A DNA stretch of 64,000 bases from Eggerthellaceae bacterium UBA3686 (GTDB lineage: Bacteria; Actinomycetota; Coriobacteriia; Coriobacteriales; Eggerthellaceae). The stretch lies in contig DFIX01000021.1 of the NCBI GenBank assembly GCA_002371495.1, positions 55,131 to 119,130 on the forward strand, read 5' to 3'. Each line of letters starts with the position of its first letter. The first letter of the stretch is position 1. Positions 55,967-64,000 of the stretch are shown in pieces. The notes under the pieces were generated by a model. It was given only the letters and a program-made list of their open reading frames with translations, made no database searches and was not told where the DNA came from. Both the position numbers and the translations under genes were made by a program.

Positions 55967-56263
55967 ATGGCTGATCTGCGGACGCCCGATGTCGAGGCGC
56001 TGCTCGACGTATTGGCTGCAATAGACGATAAGGATACGCTGTTTGCCCTGTTCGAGGACATATTCACCATCCGTGAAATCAAAGAGAGCTCGCAGCGTCT
56101 TGCCGTAGCGCGCATGCTCGATGCCGGCAAATCGTATGCGCGCATCGCCGAGGCTACGGGCGCTTCGGCAACGACCATCGCGCGCGTGTCGAAGTGCCTC
56201 AGCTATGGCGCGGGAGGATACCGGGCTGCTCTTGACGAGCTGGCAAAGCTTGAAGAACAATAA
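55967..56263 (+). CDS. TrpR-like repressor (YerC/YecD family)
   Basis: Protein of 98 residues. ALFEDIFTIREIKESSQRLA followed by the HTH KSYARIAEATGASATTIARV and a closing SKCLSYGAGGYRAAL match the YerC/YecD branch of the TrpR superfamily. These small dimeric repressors lack a known ligand. ATG lies 3 bp after the cimA stop, so they are co-transcribed; it may regulate an amino-acid pathway, but that is inferred from position. Confidence 0.9.
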   Translation: MADLRTPDVEALLDVLAAIDDKDTLFALFEDIFTIREIKESSQRLAVARMLDAGKSYARIAEATGASATTIARVSKCLSYGAGGYRAALDELAKLEEQ

Positions 56264-56338
56264 AGAACGCTGTAGTTCGAGCTCATCGTCGCACGCTGTG
56301 GCTGTGCCGACGGGTGCGAGCTGATGGACGGGGGTCAC

Positions 56339-56896
56339 ATGAAACGATTGCTAATCGTCGTCGATTATCAGAACGACTTCGTTGATGGAGCGCTTGGTTT
56401 TGAGGGGGCTGAGCTCCTTGACGAGCGCATTGCCGCGAAAATCGACGAGTACCGCGAGACGGGCGACTCGGTTTGCTTTACGTACGACACCCACCATGGC
56501 AACTACCTCGAAACCCAGGAAGGGCGCAAGCTGCCCATTCCGCACTGCATAGAAGGAACGCCGGGGTTTGAGCTTTACGGGCAAGTGGCAACCCGCTTGC
56601 ACGATTCGGATTCGGTCTTTCGGAAGCCGACGTTTGGGTCTACGGCGCTCTTCGAGAGACTGTGTGAACGGCAGCGTGTGGCAACCGAGGTTGGTTCGTT
56701 GCCTTACGAGAGCATCGAGCTCGTAGGGCTTGTGTCTAACATGTGCGTTCTGAGCAACGCGGTCATCGCCCGAACGGCATGTCCCGACGTGCCGATTATC
56801 GTCGATGCAGCTTGCACGTTGGCGCCCGATGCCTCGATGCACGAGAAAGCCCTCGATGTCATGGAGGGTCTGCAGATCGAGGTCATCAATCGGTAA
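56339..56896 (+). CDS. Isochorismatase-fold cysteine hydrolase (nicotinamidase-like)
   Basis: Protein of 185 residues. MKRLLIVVDYQNDFVDGALG gives the catalytic Asp; the Lys is in VFRKPTFGS and the Cys in LVSNMCVLSNAV. YDTHHGNY provides metal-binding residues, as in nicotinamidases, which release ammonia from nicotinamide. The order and spacing fit nicotinamidase PncA, but other amidases share it. ATG 56339 has GGGGG 5 nt before; ATG 56324 lies upstream of that site. Confidence 0.85.
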   Translation: MKRLLIVVDYQNDFVDGALGFEGAELLDERIAAKIDEYRETGDSVCFTYDTHHGNYLETQEGRKLPIPHCIEGTPGFELYGQVATRLHDSDSVFRKPTFGSTALFERLCERQRVATEVGSLPYESIELVGLVSNMCVLSNAVIARTACPDVPIIVDAACTLAPDASMHEKALDVMEGLQIEVINR

Positions 56897-56897
56897 T

Positions 56898-57025
56898 CTG
56901 GGGCGAGTCGGGGCGAGTCAGCCTACCTGGTAAGATGGCTCGCCCCGATTTGCCCCAAATGAAAGGGGCGCCCATAGGGGCGCTCCTTTCATCGCCGGGC
57001 AGGAGGGGGAGCCCGGCTTCAGGGT
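56898..57025. terminator. Hairpin cluster between convergent genes
   Basis: CTGGGGCGAGTCGGGGCGAG and CTCGCCCCGATTTGCCCCA form a long stem (about 56898-56958); a second hairpin (ATGAAAGGGGCGCCC and GGGCGCTCCTTTCAT, about 56959-56990) follows. The remainder to 57087 (the hsp20 3' end) is GC-rich without a gene. Confidence 0.7.
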
Positions 57026-57087
57026 AAGTGGAGAGGAGAGGGGCTGCGCGCCGCGGAGGAGGAGAGAGCGGCGCGCAGCAGGGTTTG

Positions 57088-57537
57088 CTAGCCTTCGATG
57101 GCGATGGTGCGGGGCTCTTCGAGCTTGGGCTGCTCGGCCTTCTTGGGGACGGCAATCTGGAGCGTGCCGTTGTCGAACTTGGCCTTGATGTCGGCTTCCT
57201 CGATGTCTTCGCCGACGTAGAACTGGCGGCTGCACTGGCCGGTGAAACGTTCGCGGCGCAGGTAGGTGCCCGAGTTCTCTTCGGTCTGGGCCGTTGTCTT
57301 GGCGCTGACCTTCAGGATGCCTTCCTTAAGCTCTGCCGTGACGTTTTCTTTGTCGAACCCAGGCAGGTCGATTACGATTTCGTAGCCGTTTTCGTCTTCC
57401 TTGATGTCGGTCCGCATCAGGTTGGGCGTTGCCTGCGGTTGGGGCAGGCTGCCGAAGAACGAATCGAACGGATCACTCATAAAGTCGTCGAACATGCTGC
57501 GGTGTCTGCGGGGAACGATCATTGCCATTATTCTCAT
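57088..57537 (-). CDS. Small heat-shock protein (Hsp20/alpha-crystallin)
   Basis: Protein of 149 residues. The alpha-crystallin domain is clear: DIKEDENGYEIVIDLPGFDK, TAELKEGILKVSAKT, GTYLRRERFTGQCSRQF and the end motif AKFDNGTLQIAVPKK. The N-terminus (MFDDFMSDPFDSFFG) is typical of bacterial Hsp20. It holds unfolded proteins without ATP. The start may be 57537 or the ATG at 57528; the GAAAGGA site is 3 and 12 nt away. A promoter and an upstream inverted repeat are described separately. Confidence 0.93.
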   Translation of the reverse strand: MRIMAMIVPRRHRSMFDDFMSDPFDSFFGSLPQPQATPNLMRTDIKEDENGYEIVIDLPGFDKENVTAELKEGILKVSAKTTAQTEENSGTYLRRERFTGQCSRQFYVGEDIEEADIKAKFDNGTLQIAVPKKAEQPKLEEPRTIAIEG

Positions 57538-57623
57538 CTTCCTTTCGTGGGGTGCGCCTCCGAGTTATGGCCGAAGCCTTGACGCACTCGCTGCTTTGCT
57601 TGCCGTTTCCTTTAACGGTTTCC

Positions 57624-57703
57624 GTTATACGCTTATTTCTGAGCTAAGTCAATTAAGAAAATCTCAGTGTTACCTTTTTGAAAACTTTAGTCATAAAGAC
57701 TAA
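57624..57703 (-). promoter_or_regulatory. hsp20 promoter and upstream inverted repeat
   Basis: On the minus strand TTGACT (57647-57652), 17 nt, TATAAC (57624-57629). Upstream TTAGTC-ATAAA-GACTAA (57687-57703), and CTGAG / CTCAG around the -35. The MerR-like spacing recalls HspR sites (CTTGAGT-N7-ACTCAAG), but the sequence differs. For the divergent gene a TATAAT lies at 57760-57765. Confidence 0.65.
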
Positions 57704-57797
57704 GATAAATTGTGACAAAGTATATCGTGTCGTCGGAAACAACGGCGCCTCGTCTTCTTTATAATGATGCGAGCAACCAGAATCGGAAAGGAATCAT

Positions 57798-59261
57798 ATG
57801 GAAACGAAACCCGCATGGGAGAAATACGACGAAGCTCAGCTTGCGGAACTCGAGGACGTGTGCCGGGGCTACGTAGAGTTCATCTCGAAGAACAAGACCG
57901 AACGCGAATTCGCTAAAGCAGCTATCGAGCTTGCAGAACAAAGCGGTTACGTCGATTTGTTCAAGGCCTTCGAGCAGGGCAACGCCCTGAAGCCGGGCGA
58001 CAAGGTCTATGCTCAGACGCACGGCAAGGCCGTTATCTTTACGCAGATCGGAAGCGATCCGCTCGTGAACGGCTTCAACATCTTGGGAGCGCACATCGAT
58101 TCGCCTCGCCTCGACCTGAAGCAGAACCCCCTGTTCGAGCGCAATGGGCTGGTGCATCTCGACACCCATTACTATGGCGGCATCAAGCACTACCAATGGG
58201 TGACCCTGCCGCTCGCGCTGCATGGCGTCGTGGCTAAAAAAGACGGTACAGTCGTGGCCGTTAACGTGGGCGAAGACGCGGGCGACCCGGTGTTCTGCGT
58301 GTCGGACCTGCTCATTCACCTAGCTAAGGACCAAATGCAGAAGAAGGGTGCAGAAGTGGTAGCGGGCGAAGACCTCGACGTGCTCGTCGGCAGCCGCCCC
58401 ATGGTGCTCGACGACGATGACGCGAAGAAGGATGACGCGGAGAAGTCGGAGCTTCAGAAGCTCGCTGCGAAAGAGCCGGTCAAGGCCTATGCCCTCGAGC
58501 TGCTCGCCCAGAAGTACGGCATGGAAGAAGCCGACTTCCTCTCGGCCGAAATCGAAGTTGTGCCAGCCGGTCCTGCGCGAGAGCTCGGGTTCGACCGGTC
58601 GATGATCCTCGGCTATGGGCAGGACGATTCGGCATGCGCTTACCCGTCGCTTCTGGCCCAGCTTGCCCTAAGCGAGACCCCAAAGCGCTCTGCCATGACG
58701 GTTCTCGTCGACAAGGAAGAGATCGGGAGCGTGGGCGCTACCGGCATGGCTTCGCAGTTCTTCGAAAACGTGGTGGCGGTAATCCTGGAGCTTGCGGGCG
58801 TCGGCGGCGACATCAACTTGCGTCGGGCTCTCGCTGCGTCGAGTATGCTCTCGAGCGACGTGTCCGCCGGCTTCGACCCTGCTCATGCGAGCGTTTTCGA
58901 GCCGAAGAATGCTGCCTACCTAGGGCATGGCCTGGTGTTCAACAAATACACCGGCGCGCGTGGCAAGTCGGGCAGCAACGATGCGTCGGCCGAGTACGTC
59001 GCCCGCATCCGCCGCATCATGGACGACGCAAATGTTTCGTTCCAGACCGCCGAGCTCGGCAAGGTCGATGCAGGCGGCGGTGGAACCATCGCCTACCTTC
59101 CCGCAAAGTTCGGCATGGACGTAATCGATTCCGGCGTAGCGGTGCTGTCGATGCATGCCCCGTGGGAGGTTACGAGCAAAGCCGATATTTACGAAGCATA
59201 TAAAGGTTACGTTGCCTTCCTCCAGGATGCGGAGGCGAGTTCCCGCGTGCCGTTGGTTTAA
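57798..59261 (+). CDS. M18-family zinc aminopeptidase
   Basis: Protein of 487 residues. The M18 metal site and catalytic residues are in GAHIDSPRLDLK (His, Asp), VNVGEDAGDPVF, LVDKEEIGSVGATGM (Glu pair), and the late SMHAPWEVTSKADIYEAYKG (His). Length and sequence resemble the Thermotoga APE and yeast Lap4-like peptidases. It removes N-terminal residues from cytosolic peptides. ATG 57798 follows GGAAAGG. Single gene. Confidence 0.93.
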   Translation: METKPAWEKYDEAQLAELEDVCRGYVEFISKNKTEREFAKAAIELAEQSGYVDLFKAFEQGNALKPGDKVYAQTHGKAVIFTQIGSDPLVNGFNILGAHIDSPRLDLKQNPLFERNGLVHLDTHYYGGIKHYQWVTLPLALHGVVAKKDGTVVAVNVGEDAGDPVFCVSDLLIHLAKDQMQKKGAEVVAGEDLDVLVGSRPMVLDDDDAKKDDAEKSELQKLAAKEPVKAYALELLAQKYGMEEADFLSAEIEVVPAGPARELGFDRSMILGYGQDDSACAYPSLLAQLALSETPKRSAMTVLVDKEEIGSVGATGMASQFFENVVAVILELAGVGGDINLRRALAASSMLSSDVSAGFDPAHASVFEPKNAAYLGHGLVFNKYTGARGKSGSNDASAEYVARIRRIMDDANVSFQTAELGKVDAGGGGTIAYLPAKFGMDVIDSGVAVLSMHAPWEVTSKADIYEAYKGYVAFLQDAEASSRVPLV

Positions 59262-59362
59262 CGGACTATGCAAAGAATCACCTGGCCAAAACCAATATTT
59301 GGTCAAATTGCCCAATATGTGATTAAAAGTCAACTAGAATAAGCTACCGAAGCGCGAGTAAA

Positions 59363-59395
59363 ATGGGTCATTCAGGTGCAACCTGAATGACCCAT
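59363..59395. terminator. Perfect hairpin before the NSS transporter gene
   Basis: ATGGGTCATTCAGGT, GCA, ACCTGAATGACCCAT: 15-bp arms. It ends 7 nt before the transporter's GGAGG, so it is either the peptidase terminator or a 5' leader hairpin. Confidence 0.75.
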
Positions 59396-59413
59396 TCATC
59401 TTGGAGGAACGTT

Positions 59414-60820
59414 ATGCAGGAACGAGAGAAATTCGCAAGCCGCCTCGGCTTCATCCTTATCAGCGCCGGATGCGCCATCGGTTTGGGCAACGTTTGGCGT
59501 TTCCCGTATATTACCGGCCAGTATGGCGGTGCGGCTTTCGTCGTCATGTACATCGTGTTCTTGGTGGCGTTCAGCCTGCCCGTGCTGGTAATGGAGTTCG
59601 CTATTGGCCGCGGCAGCCAGAAATCGGCCGCACGCGCCTACGACGTGCTCGAACCCAAGGGTTCTAAATGGCATTTCGCCAAGTGGATCAGCTACTGCGG
59701 CTGCATGCTGCTGATGATGTTCTACACGGTCGTAGCCGGCTGGATGCTCGCCTATGTGTACAAGAGCGCTCGCGGCTCGTTTGTGGGGGCTGACGCCGAT
59801 GGCGTGGCGGCAGTCTTCGGTGCGATGCTCTCGAATCCCGGTGAGCTGATCTTCTGGATGATGGTTGTCATCGTCATCGGCCTTGCATGTTGTGCTGCCG
59901 GCGTGCAGAAGGGCGTTGAGCGCGTGACCAAGGTCATGATGGTATGCCTGCTCGCGGTTCTTGCCATCCTCTGCGTTCGTTCCGTCACGCTCGAGGGAGC
60001 AGGCGCAGGCCTGTCGTTTTATCTCGTCCCTGATTTTGGCAAACTGTTCGCAGGGGCTACGCCCGGCGAACAGGTAGCCAATTTCGGTCAAGCTGCTTAT
60101 GCGGCTATGGGGCAGGCGTTCTTTACGATGTCGCTCGGCGTCGGATCGATGATGATTTTCGGAAGCTACATTGGCAAGGAGCGCTCGCTTATGGGCGAGT
60201 CCCTTCGAATTGGGGCGCTCGACACGTTTGTAGCCCTTATGGCTGGCCTTATCATCTTCCCCGCTTGCTTCGCGTTTGGCGTCGAGCCTGGCGCTGGCCC
60301 GGGCCTTGTGTTCGTCACGCTTCCGAGCGTCTTCGAGCAAATGCCACTCGGACAGCTTTGGTGCTCGCTGTTCTTCGTGTTCATGAGCTTTGCCGCGCTC
60401 TCGACCATCATCGCCGTGTTCGAGAACCTCATTGCGTTTACGATGGATCAATGGGATATGCCGCGAAGCAAGGCCGTCGCCATCAACGGCGTGCTGCTCA
60501 TCGTGCTCTCGCTGCCGTGTGCGCTTGGCTTTAACGTGTGGGCAGGGTTTACGCTGCCCGGCATCGGCGACATCCAATCTATCGAGGACTTCATCTTGTC
60601 GAACAACATCCTGCCCATCGGCGCCTTGGTCATCTGTCTGTTCTGCACGATGAAGAACGGCTGGGGCTGGGATAACTTTATTGCCGAAGCCGACATGGGC
60701 AAGGGTTTGAAGTTCCCCCAATGGACGCGCGTCTACATGAAGTACGTCGTACCGGCGCTAATCGTGATCGTTCTGATCATGGGCTGGGTTCCCGTTGTTT
60801 CGGTTTGGATGGGCGCTTAG
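59414..60820 (+). CDS. Sodium-dependent amino-acid transporter (NSS/SNF family)
   Basis: Protein of 468 residues, twelve predicted membrane helices, like LeuT. The first helix LGFILISAGCAIGLGNVWRF and PYITGQYGGAAFVVMYIVF contain the unwound Na+/substrate region (G-N-x-W-R-F-P). Later LGVGSMMIFGSYI and FMSFAALSTIIAVFEN hold Na+-site residues. Substrate is probably a neutral or aromatic amino acid. ATG 59414 has GGAGG 6 nt before; the upstream ATG (59387) lies in the hairpin. Confidence 0.94.
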   Translation: MQEREKFASRLGFILISAGCAIGLGNVWRFPYITGQYGGAAFVVMYIVFLVAFSLPVLVMEFAIGRGSQKSAARAYDVLEPKGSKWHFAKWISYCGCMLLMMFYTVVAGWMLAYVYKSARGSFVGADADGVAAVFGAMLSNPGELIFWMMVVIVIGLACCAAGVQKGVERVTKVMMVCLLAVLAILCVRSVTLEGAGAGLSFYLVPDFGKLFAGATPGEQVANFGQAAYAAMGQAFFTMSLGVGSMMIFGSYIGKERSLMGESLRIGALDTFVALMAGLIIFPACFAFGVEPGAGPGLVFVTLPSVFEQMPLGQLWCSLFFVFMSFAALSTIIAVFENLIAFTMDQWDMPRSKAVAINGVLLIVLSLPCALGFNVWAGFTLPGIGDIQSIEDFILSNNILPIGALVICLFCTMKNGWGWDNFIAEADMGKGLKFPQWTRVYMKYVVPALIVIVLIMGWVPVVSVWMGA

Positions 60821-60979
60821 ACGACGCACCGCAAAACGTGCCAACCCCGCAAAGCGGCTTCGGGCGCGACTTTGTGGGGTTGGGCTGCTCATTCCCTAAT
60901 AAGGCTGGTTCTGGGACGCTTCTTTTGCCAAGGCGCGTATAATATTGACAATTAAAGCCACGCAGAAGGGGAGACGTCT

Positions 60980-62506
60980 ATGGCTTACTATTTCGAGGAA
61001 CCGTCCCGCACATTCAACGAGTACTTGCTTGTTCCGGGGTACACGTCCGAGGAGACCATCCCCCAAAACGTTAGCCTGAAGACGCCGCTCGTGAAGTATC
61101 GCCGCGGCGAAGAAGAGCCGGCCATCAGCTTGAACATCCCCATGGTTTCCGCAATCATGCAGGCGGTGTCTGATGACAAGATGGCCATCGCCCTTGCCAC
61201 CGAAGGCGGCATGTCCTTCATCTACGGCTCGCAGTCGATCGAAGATCAGGCGGCCATGGTCACCCGCGTCAAAGACTACAAGGCGGGCTTCGTGGTGTCC
61301 GACGCAAACTTGTCGCCCGACATGACGTTGGCCGAAGTGGTCGAGCTGCTCGAGCGGACGGGCCATTCGACCATGCCCGTGACCGAAGGTGCCAAACCGC
61401 ACGGCAAGCTGCTGGGCATCGTGACCGAGCGCGATTACCGCCTGACCCGCATGTCGCTCGACACCAAGGTGTCGGAGGTCATGACGCCGCGCGAAAAGCT
61501 CATCGTGGCGCCTGAGGACACTTCGCTCAAGCTTGCAAACGACATCATCTGGGACCACAAGCTCAACTCGCTGCCTCTCGTCGACGAAAACGACAACCTT
61601 AAGTACCTGGTGTTCCGCAAGGACTACGACCAGCACAAGTCGAATCCCCTCGAGATGCTCGACGAGCACAAGCGCTACATGGTGGGCGCCGGCATCAATT
61701 CTCGCGACTATGCCGAACGCGTGCCCGCCCTGGTCGAAGCTGGTGTCGATGTCGTATGCATCGACAGCTCCGAGGGTTACTCGATTTGGCAGAAGAAGAC
61801 CATCGAATGGATTCGCGACCACTATGGCGACACCGTCAAGGTGGGCGCCGGCAACGTTGTAGACGAAGAGGGGTTCCGTTTCCTGGCAGATGCAGGCGCT
61901 GATTTCATTAAGATCGGCATTGGCGGCGGTTCGATTTGCATCACCCGCGAGCAGAAGGGCATCGGCCGCGGTCAAGCCACGGCAACGATCGAGGTCGCAA
62001 AGGCTCGCGATCAGTACTTCAAAGAGACCGGCGTGTACATCCCCCTTTGCTCTGACGGCGGCATCGTGTACGACCATCACATCACGCTGGCTTTGGCCAT
62101 GGGTTCCGACTTCGTGATGCTGGGCCGTTATTTCGCGCGCTTCGACGAGGCTCCCAACAACCGAGTGCAGGTGAACGGTTCCTACATGAAGGAATACTGG
62201 GGCGAGGGAAGCAGCCGTGCCCGCAACTGGCAGCGTTACGACCTGGGCGGCGACAAGAAGGGGATGACCTTCGAGGAAGGCGTCGACTCCTACGTGCCTT
62301 ATGCCGGACCGCTGAAGGACAACGTTGCCGTTACGCTGGCCAAGGTCAAATCGACCATGTGCAATTGCGGCGCCATCACGATCCCCGAGCTTCAAGAGAA
62401 GGCCAAGCTCACGGTCGTATCCTCAACCAGCATTGTCGAGGGTGGCGCTCATGACGTCTTGCTGAAAGACAAGACGCCTTACGTCGGCAGCACGATTTCG
62501 AGTTAG
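60980..62506 (+). CDS. guaB: IMP dehydrogenase
   Basis: Protein of 508 residues. CBS domains interrupt the barrel at about 100-225 (VSDANLSPDMTLAEVVELLE; GIVTERDYRLT). Catalytic Cys lies in GIGGGSICITREQKGIGRGQ, and GSDFVMLGRYFARF follows; the flap has KEYWGEGSSRARN. It oxidises IMP to XMP, the committed step to GTP. ATG 60980 follows AAGGGGAG; TATAAT at 60938-60943 is the likely -10. Its stop shares one base with the ruvX start. Confidence 0.96.
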   Translation: MAYYFEEPSRTFNEYLLVPGYTSEETIPQNVSLKTPLVKYRRGEEEPAISLNIPMVSAIMQAVSDDKMAIALATEGGMSFIYGSQSIEDQAAMVTRVKDYKAGFVVSDANLSPDMTLAEVVELLERTGHSTMPVTEGAKPHGKLLGIVTERDYRLTRMSLDTKVSEVMTPREKLIVAPEDTSLKLANDIIWDHKLNSLPLVDENDNLKYLVFRKDYDQHKSNPLEMLDEHKRYMVGAGINSRDYAERVPALVEAGVDVVCIDSSEGYSIWQKKTIEWIRDHYGDTVKVGAGNVVDEEGFRFLADAGADFIKIGIGGGSICITREQKGIGRGQATATIEVAKARDQYFKETGVYIPLCSDGGIVYDHHITLALAMGSDFVMLGRYFARFDEAPNNRVQVNGSYMKEYWGEGSSRARNWQRYDLGGDKKGMTFEEGVDSYVPYAGPLKDNVAVTLAKVKSTMCNCGAITIPELQEKAKLTVVSSTSIVEGGAHDVLLKDKTPYVGSTISS

Positions 62507-62931
62507 TGCGTATCCTCGCGCTCGATATAGGCGAAAAGCGTGTCGGGGTTGCAGTATGCGACCCCGACGAGCGTATTGCGTCGCCAGTCTGCGTTCTTCC
62601 CGCCGAAGAGGTGCGGGCTTGTTCGAGGACATTCAGGTCGTTGCTTGAAGACTGGGAGCCCGAATTGCTGCTCTGCGGATTGCCCTACACTCTTTCGGGT
62701 GAAGAGGGTCCTCAGGCAAAGCGCGTGCGCTCTTTTGTGGCCGATATGAGCAAAACGGTCGATATTCCTGTAGAATTCGCAGATGAACGGCTCAGTTCAT
62801 CTGAAGCTAAACGGAGTTTGCGTGAAAAGGGCTTAAGCGAGAAGGCCATGCGCGGCAAAGTCGATATGATAGCCGCAAGCTTGTTCCTTCAAGCTTGGTT
62901 GGACTCTCGAAACGCGGCAAAAACAAACTAG
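62506..62931 (+). CDS. ruvX: Putative pre-16S rRNA nuclease / Holliday junction resolvase
   Basis: Protein of 141 residues of the YqgF family. RILALDIGEKRVGVAVCDP (catalytic Asp), LLLCGLPYTLSGEEGPQA, VEFADERLSSSEAKR and DMIAASLFLQAWLD (acidic residues) match RNase-H-like YqgF. The GTG start overlaps the guaB stop by one base. It processes the 16S rRNA 5' end; a resolvase role has also been reported for the family. It forms a tail with mltG. Confidence 0.93.
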   Translation: MRILALDIGEKRVGVAVCDPDERIASPVCVLPAEEVRACSRTFRSLLEDWEPELLLCGLPYTLSGEEGPQAKRVRSFVADMSKTVDIPVEFADERLSSSEAKRSLREKGLSEKAMRGKVDMIAASLFLQAWLDSRNAAKTN

Positions 62932-62942
62932 GTAGGAGTCTC

Positions 62943-64000
62943 ATGTCCCCTCGCAAGCAAGTAACGTATTCCTCGCACCCGAATCACGCGGCACGTTCGG
63001 CCCATGCTAAAGGCGAGAAGCAGTTCCGTACATACGATACGAGCTACATTCGCCCCAAGCGCAGCCCCGTGTTCGCCATTCTGGGAATCCTTGTGCTTAT
63101 CGCTGCTATTGCAGCAATTGTGTTCGGCGTGTTCACGTTCCTGCGCGGCTGCGCATCTACGCCGATGCTGCCGGAAGGCGAGCAGGTCGAGGTGGTCGTA
63201 GCCGACGGCGAAGGCCCCAAGTCAATTGCGAAGACCCTGCTCGATGCCGGGCTCATCGAAAACACGTCGGCATTTACCGATCGCGTGAACGAGCTCGGCG
63301 CCGAGAGCAAGCTGCAGCCGGGGACCTACACGCTGACCGGCGGACAATCCGTAGACGACATCATCGCCGTTATGCAAACCCCTGTTGCGGCTCCGACTTT
63401 CACGGTGCCGGAAGGGTTGTCCATAATACAGACGGCTGAAGTTGTTGCCGAAGCGTCCGAAGGCCGCATCACGGCCGATGAGTTCAAGAAAGCGGCAAGC
63501 GACGCTTCGACCTACGCTTCTGATTTCTCGTTCCTCGCAGAAGCGAATGCTACGACTCTCGAGGGATTTCTGTTCCCCAAGACGTACCCGATTGACGAGA
63601 AATCCACCGCCGATTCGATTATCCGAGCCATGCTGACCCAGTATGCCAACGAGACCGCCTCGCTTGACTGGTCGTATGTCGAGAACGCAGGACTTACGCG
63701 CTATGATGCGCTGAAGCTGGCTTCCATCGTCGAAAAGGAATCCGACGCCGACCATCGCTCGACTGTGGCCTCGGTGTTCTACAACCGCTTGGCCAATGGC
63801 TGGCAACTGCAATCCGATGCGACCGTCGCCTACTGGGTTGGCCATGACCCGACGGCCGCCGACATCGACACCGAAAACGAGTACAACACGTACTTCATCT
63901 ACGGCTTGCCGCCCACGCCCATCAACTCGCCGAGCCTCTCTTGCCTGCAGGCCGTGTGCAAGCCCGAGCAGACCAATTACTTCTACTTCTATTTCGAGCC
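62943..64000 (+). CDS. mltG: Endolytic murein transglycosylase, 3' end outside the window
   Basis: At least 352 residues; the frame is open to the end of the window. A charged cytoplasmic start, one membrane helix (VFAILGILVLIAAIAAIVFG, about 44-65), a LysM-like fold, and the YceG catalytic part: LASIVEKESDADHRSTVA (catalytic Glu), FYNRLANGWQLQSDATV, YFIYGLPPTPINSPSL, AVCKPEQTNYFYF. It cleaves nascent peptidoglycan and sets glycan length. ATG 62943 has TAGGAG before it. Usual ruvX-mltG order. Confidence 0.93.
   Translation, partial: MSPRKQVTYSSHPNHAARSAHAKGEKQFRTYDTSYIRPKRSPVFAILGILVLIAAIAAIVFGVFTFLRGCASTPMLPEGEQVEVVVADGEGPKSIAKTLLDAGLIENTSAFTDRVNELGAESKLQPGTYTLTGGQSVDDIIAVMQTPVAAPTFTVPEGLSIIQTAEVVAEASEGRITADEFKKAASDASTYASDFSFLAEANATTLEGFLFPKTYPIDEKSTADSIIRAMLTQYANETASLDWSYVENAGLTRYDALKLASIVEKESDADHRSTVASVFYNRLANGWQLQSDATVAYWVGHDPTAADIDTENEYNTYFIYGLPPTPINSPSLSCLQAVCKPEQTNYFYFYFE

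Noticed and set aside
56898..57025. Possible further member of the core repeat family
   Set aside because: Strong hairpins, but neither TTGGCTTC nor TGCAGAATC is present.
60896..62395. 499-codon minus-strand frame opposite guaB
   Set aside because: Antisense to a full-length, motif-complete guaB; composition is that of a shadow frame.

Overview
The window is a 64 kb piece of a GC-rich bacterial chromosome, most likely from a gut coriobacterium (Actinomycetota, Coriobacteriia, probably Eggerthellaceae). I infer this from codon use and gene style: an HTH gene next to a one-membrane Ser/Thr kinase, amino-acid ABC permeases with an extracytoplasmic N-terminal domain, lipoproteins with Ser/Ala-rich linkers, an InlB-repeat surface protein, and type III glutamine synthetase. 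The genus cannot be settled from sequence alone. I saw no tRNA, rRNA, CRISPR array, prophage or insertion-sequence transposase.

Layout. 1-3.4 kb: a HipA-like kinase cut by the window edge, an HTH protein and a Ser/Thr kinase. 3.4-6.7 kb: a LysR regulator divergent from an acyl-CoA ligase, followed by a second LysR-type effector domain without its DNA-binding half. 7-11.3 kb: a zinc-ribbon / TPM / SPFH module resembling Bacillus ydjGHI, without pspA. 11.3-13.8 kb: a large structured inverted repeat, then htpG behind a CIRCE operator. 13.9-17.7 kb: MBOAT acyltransferase, AlgX-like protein and DUF2064 protein. 18-20.7 kb: rRNA/tRNA methyltransferase, then mazG and a small alarmone synthetase in tandem. 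21-25.6 kb: amino-acid ABC importer (binding protein and permease only), UspA and an aminotransferase. 25.7-26.3 kb: a decayed SpoIIE-type phosphatase. 26.4-29.8 kb: a giant ABC exporter. 30-38.8 kb: amino-acid biosynthesis (metA, ilvBN, leuB, leuD, leuC, a Leu-rich leader peptide and a catalytically degenerate LeuA paralogue). 38.9-45 kb: a sugar-isomerase/acyl-CoA-ligase fusion, a NYN protein and two lipoproteins. 45-48.6 kb: rplM-rpsI and glnN. 48.7-54.2 kb: an ExbB-like channel, a DUF2149 partner and a 1,247-residue surface protein. 54.3-64 kb: cimA, a TrpR-like repressor, an isochorismatase-fold hydrolase, hsp20, M18 aminopeptidase, an NSS transporter, then guaB-ruvX-mltG.

Functionally, ilvBN, leuBCD and cimA cover much of branched-chain amino-acid synthesis (cimA gives the citramalate route to isoleucine; leuBCD can process both isopropylmalate and citramalate). 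A catalytically intact LeuA is not in view.

The most unusual content is between genes. A family of structured elements (four clear copies and one divergent) has a conserved core of about 70 nt with compensatory base changes, enclosed by 18-21 bp arms that match each other within a copy but differ completely between copies. There is also a 216-nt nested inverted repeat with perfect 51-bp arms, a 68-bp perfect palindrome with no loop, and two families of short perfect palindromes, several of which supply or overlap the stop codons of neighbouring genes.
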